DNA of 64,000 bases from positions 17,654 through 81,653 of the forward strand of contig JACRJZ010000085.1 of assembly GCA_016219875.1 (NCBI GenBank). The letters are read 5' to 3'. Below, one piece after another: positions 16,863 through 24,944 of the stretch. Position numbers and translations under genes: made by a program. The notes below the pieces were generated by a model. It did not search any database. It was not told the DNA's origin and saw nothing but the letters and a program-made list of their open reading frames with translations. Source of the DNA: Verrucomicrobiota bacterium (GTDB lineage: Bacteria > Verrucomicrobiota > Verrucomicrobiia > Limisphaerales > JACRJZ01). Positions within the stretch are counted from its first letter, which is position 1, and every line of letters starts with the position of its first letter.

Positions 16863-18264
16863 GGGCGGCCATCCGCTCCGCCACGTCGTGGCCGGAGACG
16901 ATGGAGTCGCCCAACGAAATGCCGTCGCGGTAGTGGCCGGCGAAGAAGAGGCCGGGCGCCTTGGTTTCGATGGCGCTCATCAAGTCCTTGAAGCGGCCGT
17001 AGCCGACTTCGTATTGCGGGATGGCATTCGGGTAGAGCACGACGTGCTGGAAGGTCGGCTCGCCCGTCACGCCCAGCAGCACGCGGAGATCTTCCACGGT
17101 CATTCGCACCAACTCTGGCGGGCGTTGCAGCGCCAGGTCCGGCGCACGGACGCCGCCGACGTAGCTGGTGAGCGTGACGTGGTCCGCCGGGGCGCGGTTC
17201 GGAAAGAGCGAGGACGAGAACAGCGTGCCGAGAATGCGGAACCCTTCCGCCGCCGGGATCAACATGCCAAAGCCGTCGAGCGGGTGCGCCACGTCCGCGC
17301 GGCGGAACCCAAGGACCACGCTGGCGACGGGCGGGTAGTGGATTTTCTTGAGGAGCGCTGTGTTCAATTCTTGTCCGGCGGCAAAGCGAATCTCCGGCAA
17401 CTGGTAGGTGGGCACGGCGAACAGGACTGCCGCGTGGTCGTGGCGCTGCTCGTGGCCGTCCCGACACACCGTGAGCGCGCAGCCGGAAGCGGTCTGTTCG
17501 ATGAGTGTGACCGTCGCCCGCAACTGCAGCGCGTTCCCCAGCGCGGCGCCCAGCGTGTCCGGCAGCACCTGCAGGCCCTCGTCGAAAGAGAGCTTCTTGG
17601 CCTCCTGCTTGGAAACCTCGCCGCGCTTCTTGCGGTCTTTCGCGCCGAAGATTTGGCCTTTGATCAGCGAGCCGTACTTCTCCTCCAGCGCCAGGAGCTT
17701 CGGGAAGCCGTGCTTCACGGAAAGCCGCGCCGGGTCGCCGGCGTAGATGCCGGCGACAAGCGGGTTGATGGCGTAGTCGAGAAACTCTTTGCCCAGGCGG
17801 CGCACGACGAACTCGGCCACGCTTTCCTCGTGAGCCGAGATTTTGCGCGGGATGAACGGCTCGCGCAGCAAAGCCAGTTTGGCCCTCCAGGAAAAAAGCG
17901 GCGTGCCGAAGAACTTGAACGGCGACGCTGGCATCGCGATGGGGCGCCGGTAGCGGACGAGGTAGCGGTTCTCCGCGTTTGGGTCTGAGTAGATGCGCCG
18001 GCCCTCCAAGCCGAGGTCGCGGACCAGCGAGACGATCTTGGGCGAGGTTTCGAGGATCGAGTTGGGACCGAACTCTGCGAGGTAGCCGTTTAGCCGGAGG
18101 CTGCGGATGACGCCGCCGACGCGGTCGCTGGCTTCATAGACCGTGACCGGCAAGCCTTTTTGCTGGAGGCGAAACGCCGCGGTGAGTCCCGTGATGCCGG
18201 CGCCGATGATGGCGATGGGGAGCGGCGTTGAAGGGTTGAAGGGTTGAAGGGTTGAAGCGGTCAT
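16840..18264 (-). CDS. hemY: Protoporphyrinogen (or coproporphyrinogen) oxidase, FAD-dependent
   Basis: About 474 aa from ATG at 18264; GTG at 18279 is an alternative. Oxidises the porphyrinogen by six electrons using oxygen. FAD dinucleotide fold: IAIIGAGITGLTAAFRLQ near residue 20, then VYEASDRVGGVIRS. YLAEFGPNSILE and the C-terminal FAD motif FFAGHYRDGISLGDSIVSG confirm the family. The residues before the Rossmann strand (TLQPFNPST) are read from four octanucleotide units (18227-18258), and the C-terminus from another array, so both ends are repeat-derived. It lies between the DUF5615 remnant and hemH. Confidence 0.95.
   Translation of the reverse strand: MTASTLQPFNPSTPLPIAIIGAGITGLTAAFRLQQKGLPVTVYEASDRVGGVIRSLRLNGYLAEFGPNSILETSPKIVSLVRDLGLEGRRIYSDPNAENRYLVRYRRPIAMPASPFKFFGTPLFSWRAKLALLREPFIPRKISAHEESVAEFVVRRLGKEFLDYAINPLVAGIYAGDPARLSVKHGFPKLLALEEKYGSLIKGQIFGAKDRKKRGEVSKQEAKKLSFDEGLQVLPDTLGAALGNALQLRATVTLIEQTASGCALTVCRDGHEQRHDHAAVLFAVPTYQLPEIRFAAGQELNTALLKKIHYPPVASVVLGFRRADVAHPLDGFGMLIPAAEGFRILGTLFSSSLFPNRAPADHVTLTSYVGGVRAPDLALQRPPELVRMTVEDLRVLLGVTGEPTFQHVVLYPNAIPQYEVGYGRFKDLMSAIETKAPGLFFAGHYRDGISLGDSIVSGHDVAERMAARFNASIP
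18227..18258. repeat. Octanucleotide array, 4 units
   Basis: Units GTTGAAGG, GTTGAAGG, GTTGAAGG, GTTGAAGC in + orientation; translated as part of the hemY N-terminus. Confidence 0.9.
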
Positions 18265-18312
18265 TGGGCGTGCGCTCACACTTGAAGAATCTGTGCTTTC
18301 ATCTTTTCGAGT

Positions 18313-18655
18313 TCAGAGCCAGCCGGAGCGGCAGGTCCAATCCTCCGCGCCGTGCTTTTCCACCACTTCGATCAGGCGCCGAATCAGCCCCCGCACGTCG
18401 TCTTGCCGAAGCCGTTTGGATGATACCCCCATGCGTCTTCCCTTCCGCCAGCCGCGCTTTGGCGTGCCGCGGAACACTGTTCACGTCCCGCGTCACCAGT
18501 ACGCGCTTGTCCGCGTCGAGAATTTCCAGCAAGGGCGGATCAGGCAGCCCTCGGTAAGACGTGTCGAAAATGCTGACCGCGTCGAAACTGGGCCACTTCT
18601 GGCGCAGGGCCGCGGCCACTTCCCGCGGAAGGTGCTCGTCGGTCAGGACCTTCAC
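18313..18655 (-). pseudogene. DUF5615 PIN-like toxin, apparent frameshift
   Basis: Starts GTG at 18655 inside the upstream stop (GTGA overlap). The first frame encodes VKVLTDEHLPREVAAALRQK, FDAVSIFDTSYRGLPDPPLL and DKRVLVTRDVNS, with the acidic residues expected of Mut7-C/DUF5615 PIN-like nucleases. At about 18425-18435, next to a GGGGG run, the conserved continuation moves to another frame (SSKRLRQDDVRGLIRRLIEV ... DWTCRSGWL, stop at 18313). Without a shift the frame reads on into unrelated sequence. Either a real inactivation or a one-base sequencing error in the G run. Partner of the DUF433 gene upstream. Confidence 0.7.
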
Positions 18656-19074
18656 AGGGCTTCCAGCTCGGGAACCTCGGCTTTCAGCCCTGCGAAATCC
18701 CGCCCCGCGTGCAAGGCCAGGCTCGCTTCGATCTCCTCCGGGTAAGCTTCCGCGTAGGCCAGCCCCATCTTCACCAGCGCGGCAGGCCGCTCCAGGTGTT
18801 GCGCTGCCGCCTCGACGTTCCCGCCCAGGCTGCGCACCAGATCGACGACCATCCACACCGGCCAGCGGCTCCCGTAAAGATAGGCCACGCGGCCCGGTTG
18901 CCCGTCCCGGAACTCAATCGCCGGAAAGCGGGACCGGCGCACGCCTTCATTGGTATAGGCCGCGGCCAACTTCCCGGCCTGCGTCCCCAGAAGCGTGGCT
19001 GTCGAAGTCAGCGCCTGTTTTTCCCGCAGCGTGAACCGCACCGAGACGACCTCTTCTTGCATCATGGTTGTCAT
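18652..19074 (-). CDS. DUF433-type antitoxin-like protein
   Basis: 140 aa, minus strand, ending four bases into the DUF5615 gene. Features: SVRFTLREKQALTSTATLLG at the N-terminus, a central SRFPAIEFRDGQPGRVAYLY strand pair, VWMVVDLVRSLGGNVEAAAQ as the helix-turn-helix-like DUF433 segment. DUF433 proteins commonly pair with DUF5615 PIN-like proteins as putative toxin-antitoxin modules, with the antitoxin first, as here. It sits 57 bases downstream of hemN inside the heme cluster. Confidence 0.8.
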   Translation of the reverse strand: MTTMMQEEVVSVRFTLREKQALTSTATLLGTQAGKLAAAYTNEGVRRSRFPAIEFRDGQPGRVAYLYGSRWPVWMVVDLVRSLGGNVEAAAQHLERPAALVKMGLAYAEAYPEEIEASLALHAGRDFAGLKAEVPELEAL

Positions 19075-19130
19075 AGCAGCGTCTATTGTATTCGCACCCA
19101 GCCTGGTTTCAAGACTCCCTCACACTCCCT

Positions 19131-20507
19131 CTAAATCGTCTTCGAATACCGCCGCTCTTTCTCCAGCGCCAGGTAGGCGTCGAAGCGCATCGCGAGGTTG
19201 CGGATGAGGAGCCGGCCTTCGTTCGTCACCGTCAGGCCCTCGCTGGTCCGCTGCACGAGGCCGTCGGCTTCCAGGTCGTCGAGCGACGCCAGTTCTTTGG
19301 CAAAGTAGTCCGTGAAGTTCAGGCCCAGCTTCTGCGACATGGCGGCGTAGTCCAGGCCCAGATCGCACATCAGACGCATGATCGTCTGGCGGCGGATCAG
19401 GTCGTCGTCCGTCATGATGTAGCCCCGCTCGAACGGGGTCTGGCCGGCGTCGAGCATCCGGTAGTAATCCTCCAGTTCCTTCTGGTTCTGCCAGTAGATG
19501 CCGTCGGCTTGCGAGATCGACGACATGCCAAAAGCGTAGATGTCCGCGCCGCCGTGCGTGCTGTAGCCCTGGAAATTCCGTTGCAGCGTCTTCTGCTTTT
19601 GCGCGACGGCCAGTTCGTCCGTTTCCTTCGCGAAATGGTCCATGCCGATGTAGGCGAAGCCCACCGAAGTCAGCTTCTCGATGGTCATCTTGAGCAGGTC
19701 CAGCTTCATCCCCGCGGTCGGCAGCACGCCGTCTTTGAAAATCTTCTGGTGCGGCTTGATCCACGGGACATGGGCGTAGTTGAACACCGCGAAGCGATCC
19801 GGGTTCAGTTCCAGCACTCCGTCCAGCGTCTTGGCGAACGAGTCGTGCGTCTGGAGCGGTAAGCCGTAAATCAGATCGAGATTGAGCGAAATGAAGCCCG
19901 CTTCGCGAATCCAGCCCGCCACTTCCTCGACCAACTCGCGCGGCTGAATGCGGTGGACGGCTTTCATCACCGCCGGGTCGAAGTCCTGCACGCCGAGCGA
20001 GGCGCGGTTGAAGCCAAACTCGCGCATGGCCTTGACGTGGTCGCGCGTGAGCCGCCGCGGGTCGATCTCGACGGACGCCTCCACGTCGGGCGCCACGTTG
20101 AAGCGCGAGCGGATCAGGTCGGCTAGGCGGCGGAATTCGTCCGGTTGGAGAAACGTCGGCGAGCCGCCGCCGAAATGGATTTGCACGACCTTGCGCGCCG
20201 GGTTGAGGTACCGGCCCATCAGGTCGAGTTCCTTCTTCAGATAGTCAAGGTAGGTCCCGCTTTGCTCCTGCTTCGTGGTGATGACGGTCGTGCAGCCGCA
20301 ATACCAGCACAGCATGTAGCAGAACGGAATGTGGAAATAGAGCGAGAGGTCGCGGGCGGCGGTCTGGTTGTTGGTGACGATGGGGCCGCGCAGGGCGTCG
20401 AAGCTGACTTGGTCCGTAAAATGCGTGGCCGGCGGATACGAGGTGTACCGCGGTCCAGGCACGCTGTATTTTTTCACCAGCGCCAGATCGACGTTCAGTG
20501 TGCTCAT
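19131..20507 (-). CDS. hemN: Oxygen-independent coproporphyrinogen III oxidase/dehydrogenase
   Basis: 458 aa. Radical SAM enzyme that decarboxylates two propionates of coproporphyrinogen III to give protoporphyrinogen IX anaerobically. Cluster ligands C63, C67, C70 in FCYMLCWYCGC (a further Cys at 72 is typical of HemN). GPRYTSYPPA, HFGGGSPTFL, EIDPRRLT, SLGVQDFD, YGLPLQT and the C-terminal HemN domain (RGYIMTDDDLIRRQTIMRL) are all family-typical, arguing for true HemN rather than HemW. It follows hemE by four bases, hence an operon. Confidence 0.97.
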   Translation of the reverse strand: MSTLNVDLALVKKYSVPGPRYTSYPPATHFTDQVSFDALRGPIVTNNQTAARDLSLYFHIPFCYMLCWYCGCTTVITTKQEQSGTYLDYLKKELDLMGRYLNPARKVVQIHFGGGSPTFLQPDEFRRLADLIRSRFNVAPDVEASVEIDPRRLTRDHVKAMREFGFNRASLGVQDFDPAVMKAVHRIQPRELVEEVAGWIREAGFISLNLDLIYGLPLQTHDSFAKTLDGVLELNPDRFAVFNYAHVPWIKPHQKIFKDGVLPTAGMKLDLLKMTIEKLTSVGFAYIGMDHFAKETDELAVAQKQKTLQRNFQGYSTHGGADIYAFGMSSISQADGIYWQNQKELEDYYRMLDAGQTPFERGYIMTDDDLIRRQTIMRLMCDLGLDYAAMSQKLGLNFTDYFAKELASLDDLEADGLVQRTSEGLTVTNEGRLLIRNLAMRFDAYLALEKERRYSKTI

Positions 20508-20511
20508 CAGA

Positions 20512-21534
20512 TCAAACGAAGCCGCGGACAGTATTCACCAGCCTCTCCACGTTTTCCAGTTTGGCTGTGGGCGGAACGCCGTGTCCGAGGTTGAAGATGT
20601 GGCCCAGGCTGCCGTGCATTTCACGCAGCAGCAGCTTGGCCTCCGCTTCGACGATCTCCGGCGTGGTGGTCAGAAGGAAGGGATCAAGATTGCCCTGCAC
20701 GCCGACGGTTTCCGGCAGCCGGGCGCGGACTTCCGAAAGGCGCACCGTCCAGTCAACGCCCACGATCTGCGCGCCGCTTTCCACGAGGTCGTTCCAGTTG
20801 CCGTGCGTGCCTTTGGAAAACACGATGACCGGCACGCGATCGTTGAGCGCGCGGATGATCTCCGCCATCCACCGCGCCGAAGCGTCCCGGAACACGTGGT
20901 CTGTGGTCAGCCCGCCCAGGCTGTCGAAGAGCTGCACTGCCTCGGCCCCGGCTTCGATTTGCATCTGGAGATACTCCGTGACCGCGTCGGTGAGCTTGCG
21001 CAGCAAGTGGTCGAACAACGCGCGATCCGAGTAGAACAGCGCCTTGGCCTTGACGTATTCCTTCGCGCCGCCGCCCTGTAACATGAAGTTGGCCAGCGTC
21101 CACGGCGAACCGGCGAAACCGATCAGCGCCGTCCGGCCGCCGAGCGCCTCCTTGATCAGACGCAGCGCCCTCGGCACGTAGTCCAACCGTTCGCGCACCG
21201 CGGCACCGTCGAGCGCGTCGATTTCCGCCGCCGTCCGCAGCGGTTCCATCTCAATGCCGCCGCCTTCGACGAACTCGTAGGGCTGCCCCAGCGCCTCCGG
21301 AATCACGAGGATGTCGCTGAACAGTATGGCCGCGTCGAAGTCGAACCGGCGGATGGGCTGGAGCGTGACTTCCATCGCCCACTCCGGCGTGCGGACCAGT
21401 TCGAGGAAGGAATGCTTTTCCTTGAGCGCGCGATATTCCGGCAGAACGCGGCCCGCCTGGCGCATGAGCCAGATGGGGGGCCGGTCCACGGGTTGGCAAC
21501 GGCAGGCCCGGAGAAAACGGTCGCGGTTGGTCAT
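20512..21534 (-). CDS. hemE: Uroporphyrinogen decarboxylase
   Basis: 340 aa from ATG at 21534 (MTNRDRFLRACRC). It decarboxylates the four acetates of uroporphyrinogen III to coproporphyrinogen III. Signatures: PPIWLMRQAGRVLPEYRALK near the start with the substrate-binding Arg residues, catalytic Asp in AAILFSDILVIPEALG, GFAGSPWTLANFM, and GNLDPFLL and FNLGHGVPP near the C-terminus. The frame continues upstream but reads family I repeat, so that part is excluded. First gene of the hemE-hemN-(TA)-hemY-hemH run. Confidence 0.97.
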   Translation of the reverse strand: MTNRDRFLRACRCQPVDRPPIWLMRQAGRVLPEYRALKEKHSFLELVRTPEWAMEVTLQPIRRFDFDAAILFSDILVIPEALGQPYEFVEGGGIEMEPLRTAAEIDALDGAAVRERLDYVPRALRLIKEALGGRTALIGFAGSPWTLANFMLQGGGAKEYVKAKALFYSDRALFDHLLRKLTDAVTEYLQMQIEAGAEAVQLFDSLGGLTTDHVFRDASARWMAEIIRALNDRVPVIVFSKGTHGNWNDLVESGAQIVGVDWTVRLSEVRARLPETVGVQGNLDPFLLTTTPEIVEAEAKLLLREMHGSLGHIFNLGHGVPPTAKLENVERLVNTVRGFV

Positions 21535-21664
21535 GGTGGCAGAGCCGGCGCATCCGGCTGACTTCGGATTGGCTTCATCAAGCACGTGCCGAGCATGGGC
21601 GGCGACAAACAGCCTGTCAACTTTGGGGCCGGGAACTCGACGGACGCAACTTGGCCCTGCCGCC

Positions 21665-21803
21665 GTAGCGCAGACATTCCGGTCTGCCGTGGCGCAAGCT
21701 TTCCAGCCTGCGGGGCGTGCGAGAGATTCGGCCGCCCGCATCGTGGCGGACGGCCTGCCGACAAGAATGTCGGCGCGACGGCAGGCTGGAAAGCCTGCGC
21801 TAC
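21665..21803. repeat. Family I palindromic repeat, copy c
   Basis: Begins GTAGCGCAGACATTCCGGTC and ends with GCAGGCTGGAAAGCCTGCGC, with inner CGACAAGAATGTCGGCGCGA. It fills most of the divergent 359-base gap between hemE and the TPR gene (21535-21893); promoters for both genes must lie around it. Confidence 0.85.
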
Positions 21804-21893
21804 GGCGGGGGTGTCCGGTTCGCGCACGCGCGTAATTCGTCCATGATTTCGCGCTTGCGTTTTTGATCTCCGCCCGGAAGATGTCCGCCCTTT

Positions 21894-22742
21894 ATGGACT
21901 CTGGAACGCAGAAATCTGAAGCCCTGTACGACTTTCTGGGCTGGCTGGAAGTAAACAAGAAACGCGTCGCCATCGGCAGCGCGGCCGTGTTGGCAGTGAT
22001 CGGCGTCATCGCGACCATGTCGTGGCACCGGAAAGAGCAGGAGCTCGCTGCGAGCATGGCGCTGTCCGCCATTCGGGTCCCCACTCATCCGTCGGAGCCG
22101 GTCCCGCCGGACACGGCGGACAAGTTGCAGAAGCTGGCCGCCACCTACAGCGGGACGGCCGCCGGGAAGCGCGCCGAGTTGATCCGGGTGTCGTTTCTCT
22201 TCGCGCAGGGCCAGTACGCGGAAGCGCAAGCGGGCTTTGAAGCTTTTGCCAAGGCGCATCCGGAGAGCCCGTGGATTCCTCAGGCCGTCTATGGCGTCGC
22301 GGTTTGCCTGGACGCCCAGAGCAAGACCAACGAGGCCATCGCCAAGTACGACGATTTCGCCCGCCGCTACGCCAGCGATCCGAATGCCGACCAGGCGCGT
22401 CTCCACCTCGGCACGCTTTACGAGGCGACCGGGAAGCCGGCCCAAGCCCTCGAGGTGTATGACAAGATGGTGAAGGCGGCGACCGCCGGCGGTTTCAGTC
22501 CTGGCGCGCAAGAAGCGCAGCAACGGCAACACGCGCTCCTGGTGAAGTATCCGCAGTTGGCGCCGACCAACACGCCACCCGTCGTGACTCAAAGACCGCC
22601 GATCAGCGTGACTCCAACAGGGGCGCCTCCGGTCGTGCGGACGAACGCGGCTGCCGGGACCAACGTTCCAGTCATCAAGCTTTCGCCGCCTCCCGCGGCC
22701 ACGCCGCCTCCGGTCGCCACCCCCGCTCCGGCTGCCAAATAG
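21894..22742 (+). CDS. Membrane-anchored TPR protein
   Basis: 282 aa. A cytoplasmic N-terminus, then one transmembrane helix (VAIGSAAVLAVIGVIATM, about residues 25-42), then a tetratricopeptide region outside the membrane: ELIRVSFLFAQGQYAEAQAG, YGVAVCLDAQSKTNEAIAKY, RLHLGTLYEATGKPAQALEV. The tail is Pro/Thr rich (PPVVTQRPPISVTPTG...). Topology and length resemble YfgM/tol-pal system TPR proteins that act on the periplasmic side. No BamB or tol genes are adjacent; the role is unknown. Confidence 0.85.
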   Translation: MDSGTQKSEALYDFLGWLEVNKKRVAIGSAAVLAVIGVIATMSWHRKEQELAASMALSAIRVPTHPSEPVPPDTADKLQKLAATYSGTAAGKRAELIRVSFLFAQGQYAEAQAGFEAFAKAHPESPWIPQAVYGVAVCLDAQSKTNEAIAKYDDFARRYASDPNADQARLHLGTLYEATGKPAQALEVYDKMVKAATAGGFSPGAQEAQQRQHALLVKYPQLAPTNTPPVVTQRPPISVTPTGAPPVVRTNAAAGTNVPVIKLSPPPAATPPPVATPAPAAK

Positions 22743-22838
22743 GGTGGGGTCGCGTCAGTGCCCGCACCCGCGCCGGTGCCCTGAGTGGACGTGGGCGTGT
22801 GCGGTGGGGCTGAAACGAAGCGGGTCCGCTCAGTCATT

Positions 22839-24128
22839 ATGAAGCTCACCATCATCGGCACGGGATATGTGGGACTGGTCACGGGCACCTGCTTTGCCGA
22901 AGCCGGCCACCGGGTTGTCTGCGTCGATAGCAACGAAGACAAGGTCAACGTCCTCAAAGCCGGCGGTATGCCCATCTATGAGCCGGGGCTGGCGGAGTTG
23001 GTGCGGAAGAACGTGGCGGCAGGCCGGCTCCACTTCACCAGTTCCACGCCGGAAGGGGTCGAGAAGTCGGATGTCATCTTCATCGCCGTTCCCACCCCGC
23101 CGCTGCCGGACGGGGCGGTCGATCTCAGCTTCATCGAACGCGTCGCGCGCGACATCGCCGGCGCCATGACCAGCTACAAGATCGTGGTGGACAAGAGCAC
23201 GGTCCCGGTGAAGACCGGCGACAAGGTGGCCGAGACGATCAAACGCTACTGCAAAGCCAAGGTGGAGTTTGACGTCGTCAGCAACCCGGAGTTTCTGCGC
23301 GAAGGCTTCGCGGTCGAGGACTTCATGAAGCCGGATCGCGTCGTGGTCGGCGTGCGCACCCCGCGGCCGGTGGCCGCGATGAAGCAGATTTACGAGCCGT
23401 TTGACGCGCCCGTGCTGGTCACGGACATCAACTCCGCCGAGTTGATCAAGCACGCCGCCAACTCCTTCCTCGCGCTCAAGATTTCCTACATCAACGCGCT
23501 CTCCGTGGTCTGCGAGGCCACCGGCGCGAACGTGCTGGAAGTGGCCAACGGCATCGGCCTCGACGCGCGCATCGGGCGGCGGTTCCTGGAAGCCGGCCTG
23601 GGTTTCGGCGGCAGTTGTTTCCCGAAGGACTTGAGCGCCTTCATCAAGATCGCCGAGCAACTGGGCTACGACTTCCGCCTGCTCAAGGAAGTCCAGCGCA
23701 TCAACGCCGAGCAGATGGACCGCTTCGTCAAGAAAATCCTGGACACCATGTGGGTGCTCAAGGACAAGACCATCGGCGTGCTGGGGCTGGCCTTCAAACA
23801 GAACACGGACGACGTGCGCCTGTCGCCGGCCATCGACCTTTGCCAGCGGTTGCAGAAGGAAGGCGCGAAACTCCGCGTCCACGATCCCCAGGCCATGGAG
23901 AAAGCGAAAGCCATCCTGACCGGCGTCACTTACGTGGAGGACATGAACGCCGTGGCCGAAGGCTGCGACGCGCTCGTCATCGCCACCGAGTGGCCGGAGT
24001 TCAAGCAGCTCGATCTCGAAAAGGCCCGCGCCGCGCTGACGCATCCGATCCTGTTCGACGGCCGAAACCTCTTTGACCTCGCCGAGATGGAGCAACTCGG
24101 TTTCATCTACAAGAGCGTCGGGCGTTGA
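22839..24128 (+). CDS. ugd: UDP-glucose 6-dehydrogenase
   Basis: 429 aa from ATG at 22839. Converts UDP-glucose to UDP-glucuronate with two NAD+ in the cytoplasm, feeding exopolysaccharide or lipopolysaccharide synthesis. NAD-binding GTGYVGLVTGTCFAEAGH, VDKSTVPVKTG, VSNPEFLREG, and the catalytic Cys260 in GFGGSCFPKDLSAF; LGLAFKQNTDDVR and the C-terminal nucleotide-binding domain are intact. A GDP-mannose dehydrogenase is less likely given the sequence pattern. The mutT start lies four bases downstream. Confidence 0.96.
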   Translation: MKLTIIGTGYVGLVTGTCFAEAGHRVVCVDSNEDKVNVLKAGGMPIYEPGLAELVRKNVAAGRLHFTSSTPEGVEKSDVIFIAVPTPPLPDGAVDLSFIERVARDIAGAMTSYKIVVDKSTVPVKTGDKVAETIKRYCKAKVEFDVVSNPEFLREGFAVEDFMKPDRVVVGVRTPRPVAAMKQIYEPFDAPVLVTDINSAELIKHAANSFLALKISYINALSVVCEATGANVLEVANGIGLDARIGRRFLEAGLGFGGSCFPKDLSAFIKIAEQLGYDFRLLKEVQRINAEQMDRFVKKILDTMWVLKDKTIGVLGLAFKQNTDDVRLSPAIDLCQRLQKEGAKLRVHDPQAMEKAKAILTGVTYVEDMNAVAEGCDALVIATEWPEFKQLDLEKARAALTHPILFDGRNLFDLAEMEQLGFIYKSVGR

Positions 24129-24132
24129 CGCC

Positions 24133-24642
24133 GTGTCCAAGGTCCAAGGTCCAGAGCTTAAAGTCGAAGTGGCGGCCGGACTCCTGTTCCGCGAGGGCCA
24201 GCTCCTCATTGCGCAGCGACCCGCCCAGGCCCACCTCGGCGGCTTGTGGGAATTCCCCGGTGGCAAACGTCACGCCGGCGAGACGTTCCAGCAGTGCCTC
24301 GCGCGCGAGTTGCGGGAGGAACTGGGGATTGAGGTGGAGGTCGGCGACGTGTTCGAGCGCGTCACGCACGACTACCCGGAGAAGACTGTCCACCTGGAGT
24401 TCTTCCTGTGCCGCTTGGTCCGCGGCGAACCTCGAGCGCTGGGTTGTCCGGCCTTTGCGTGGGTGAAGGCGCGAGAGTTGGACCACTACGAATTCCCCGC
24501 CGCGGACGCGCGCCTGCTCGAACGTTTGAAGAACGCGCCGGGCCTCTGGTCATTGTCCTCGCCGATCACCCCGACCGGCTCTACCGCCTCCGCTCGCCGT
24601 GAGGCGCGGGAGACCGCAGCCGGTTTCGAGGCCGGCGTCTGA
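24133..24642 (+). CDS. mutT: MutT-type Nudix hydrolase (8-oxo-dGTP diphosphatase)
   Basis: 169 aa from GTG at 24133. It removes oxidised dGTP from the nucleotide pool. Nudix box: FPGGKRHAGE then TFQQCLARELREELGIEV. VEVAAGLLFREGQLLIAQRP and GGLWEFPGGK are typical MutT. The first residues (VSKVQGPELKVE) are read from a heptanucleotide array, so the start was created or moved by the repeat. About 35 residues after LLERLKNAPGLW exceed the usual length and look unconstrained. Confidence 0.92.
   Translation: MSKVQGPELKVEVAAGLLFREGQLLIAQRPAQAHLGGLWEFPGGKRHAGETFQQCLARELREELGIEVEVGDVFERVTHDYPEKTVHLEFFLCRLVRGEPRALGCPAFAWVKARELDHYEFPAADARLLERLKNAPGLWSLSSPITPTGSTASARREARETAAGFEAGV
24135..24169. repeat. 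Heptanucleotide array (GTCCAAG-type), 5 units
   Basis: Units GTCCAAG, GTCCAAG, GTCCAGA, GCTTAAA, GTCGAAG; they make up the first codons of mutT. Confidence 0.85.
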
Positions 24643-24944
24643 AGGGGGAGCGGCTGCCTGCGGGGTGGGTGAGGGGGCTGCCCAGAGCCTTCGCGGGCCA
24701 AAGGTCCGCGGGTAGCACCTGTTCGACCCTGGCGGCGAGGCGTCCGCCGGGCCTCGAAAAACCCAGAATTTCTTGTTGCGTTCGGGGCCGGTTTGAACTT
24801 TATTTGCGCCGTTGAAGGTCTGACCGAGGTTCCACCGGGTAGTGTTTGTCAGTAGAAATGAACCGAAGGTCCCCCAAAGATTATTCACAAGTTCGTCAGT
24901 GTTTTTCTGGATTCACCAGACCGTCAACAACGCACACGCATTTT
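24643..24944 (+). other. Rho leader region, no gene
   Basis: Carries an 8-bp hairpin at 24692-24710 (CGCGGGCC, AAA loop, GGTCCGCG) without a U-run, then GC-rich sequence, then an AT-richer part from about 24770. Rho genes are often autoregulated through their leaders, so this may be an attenuation region, but no specific structure was proven. No promoter was called with confidence. Confidence 0.4.

Noticed and set aside
24643..24944. Riboswitch or small RNA upstream of rho
   Set aside because: Only a simple hairpin was found and no known riboswitch consensus is visible.
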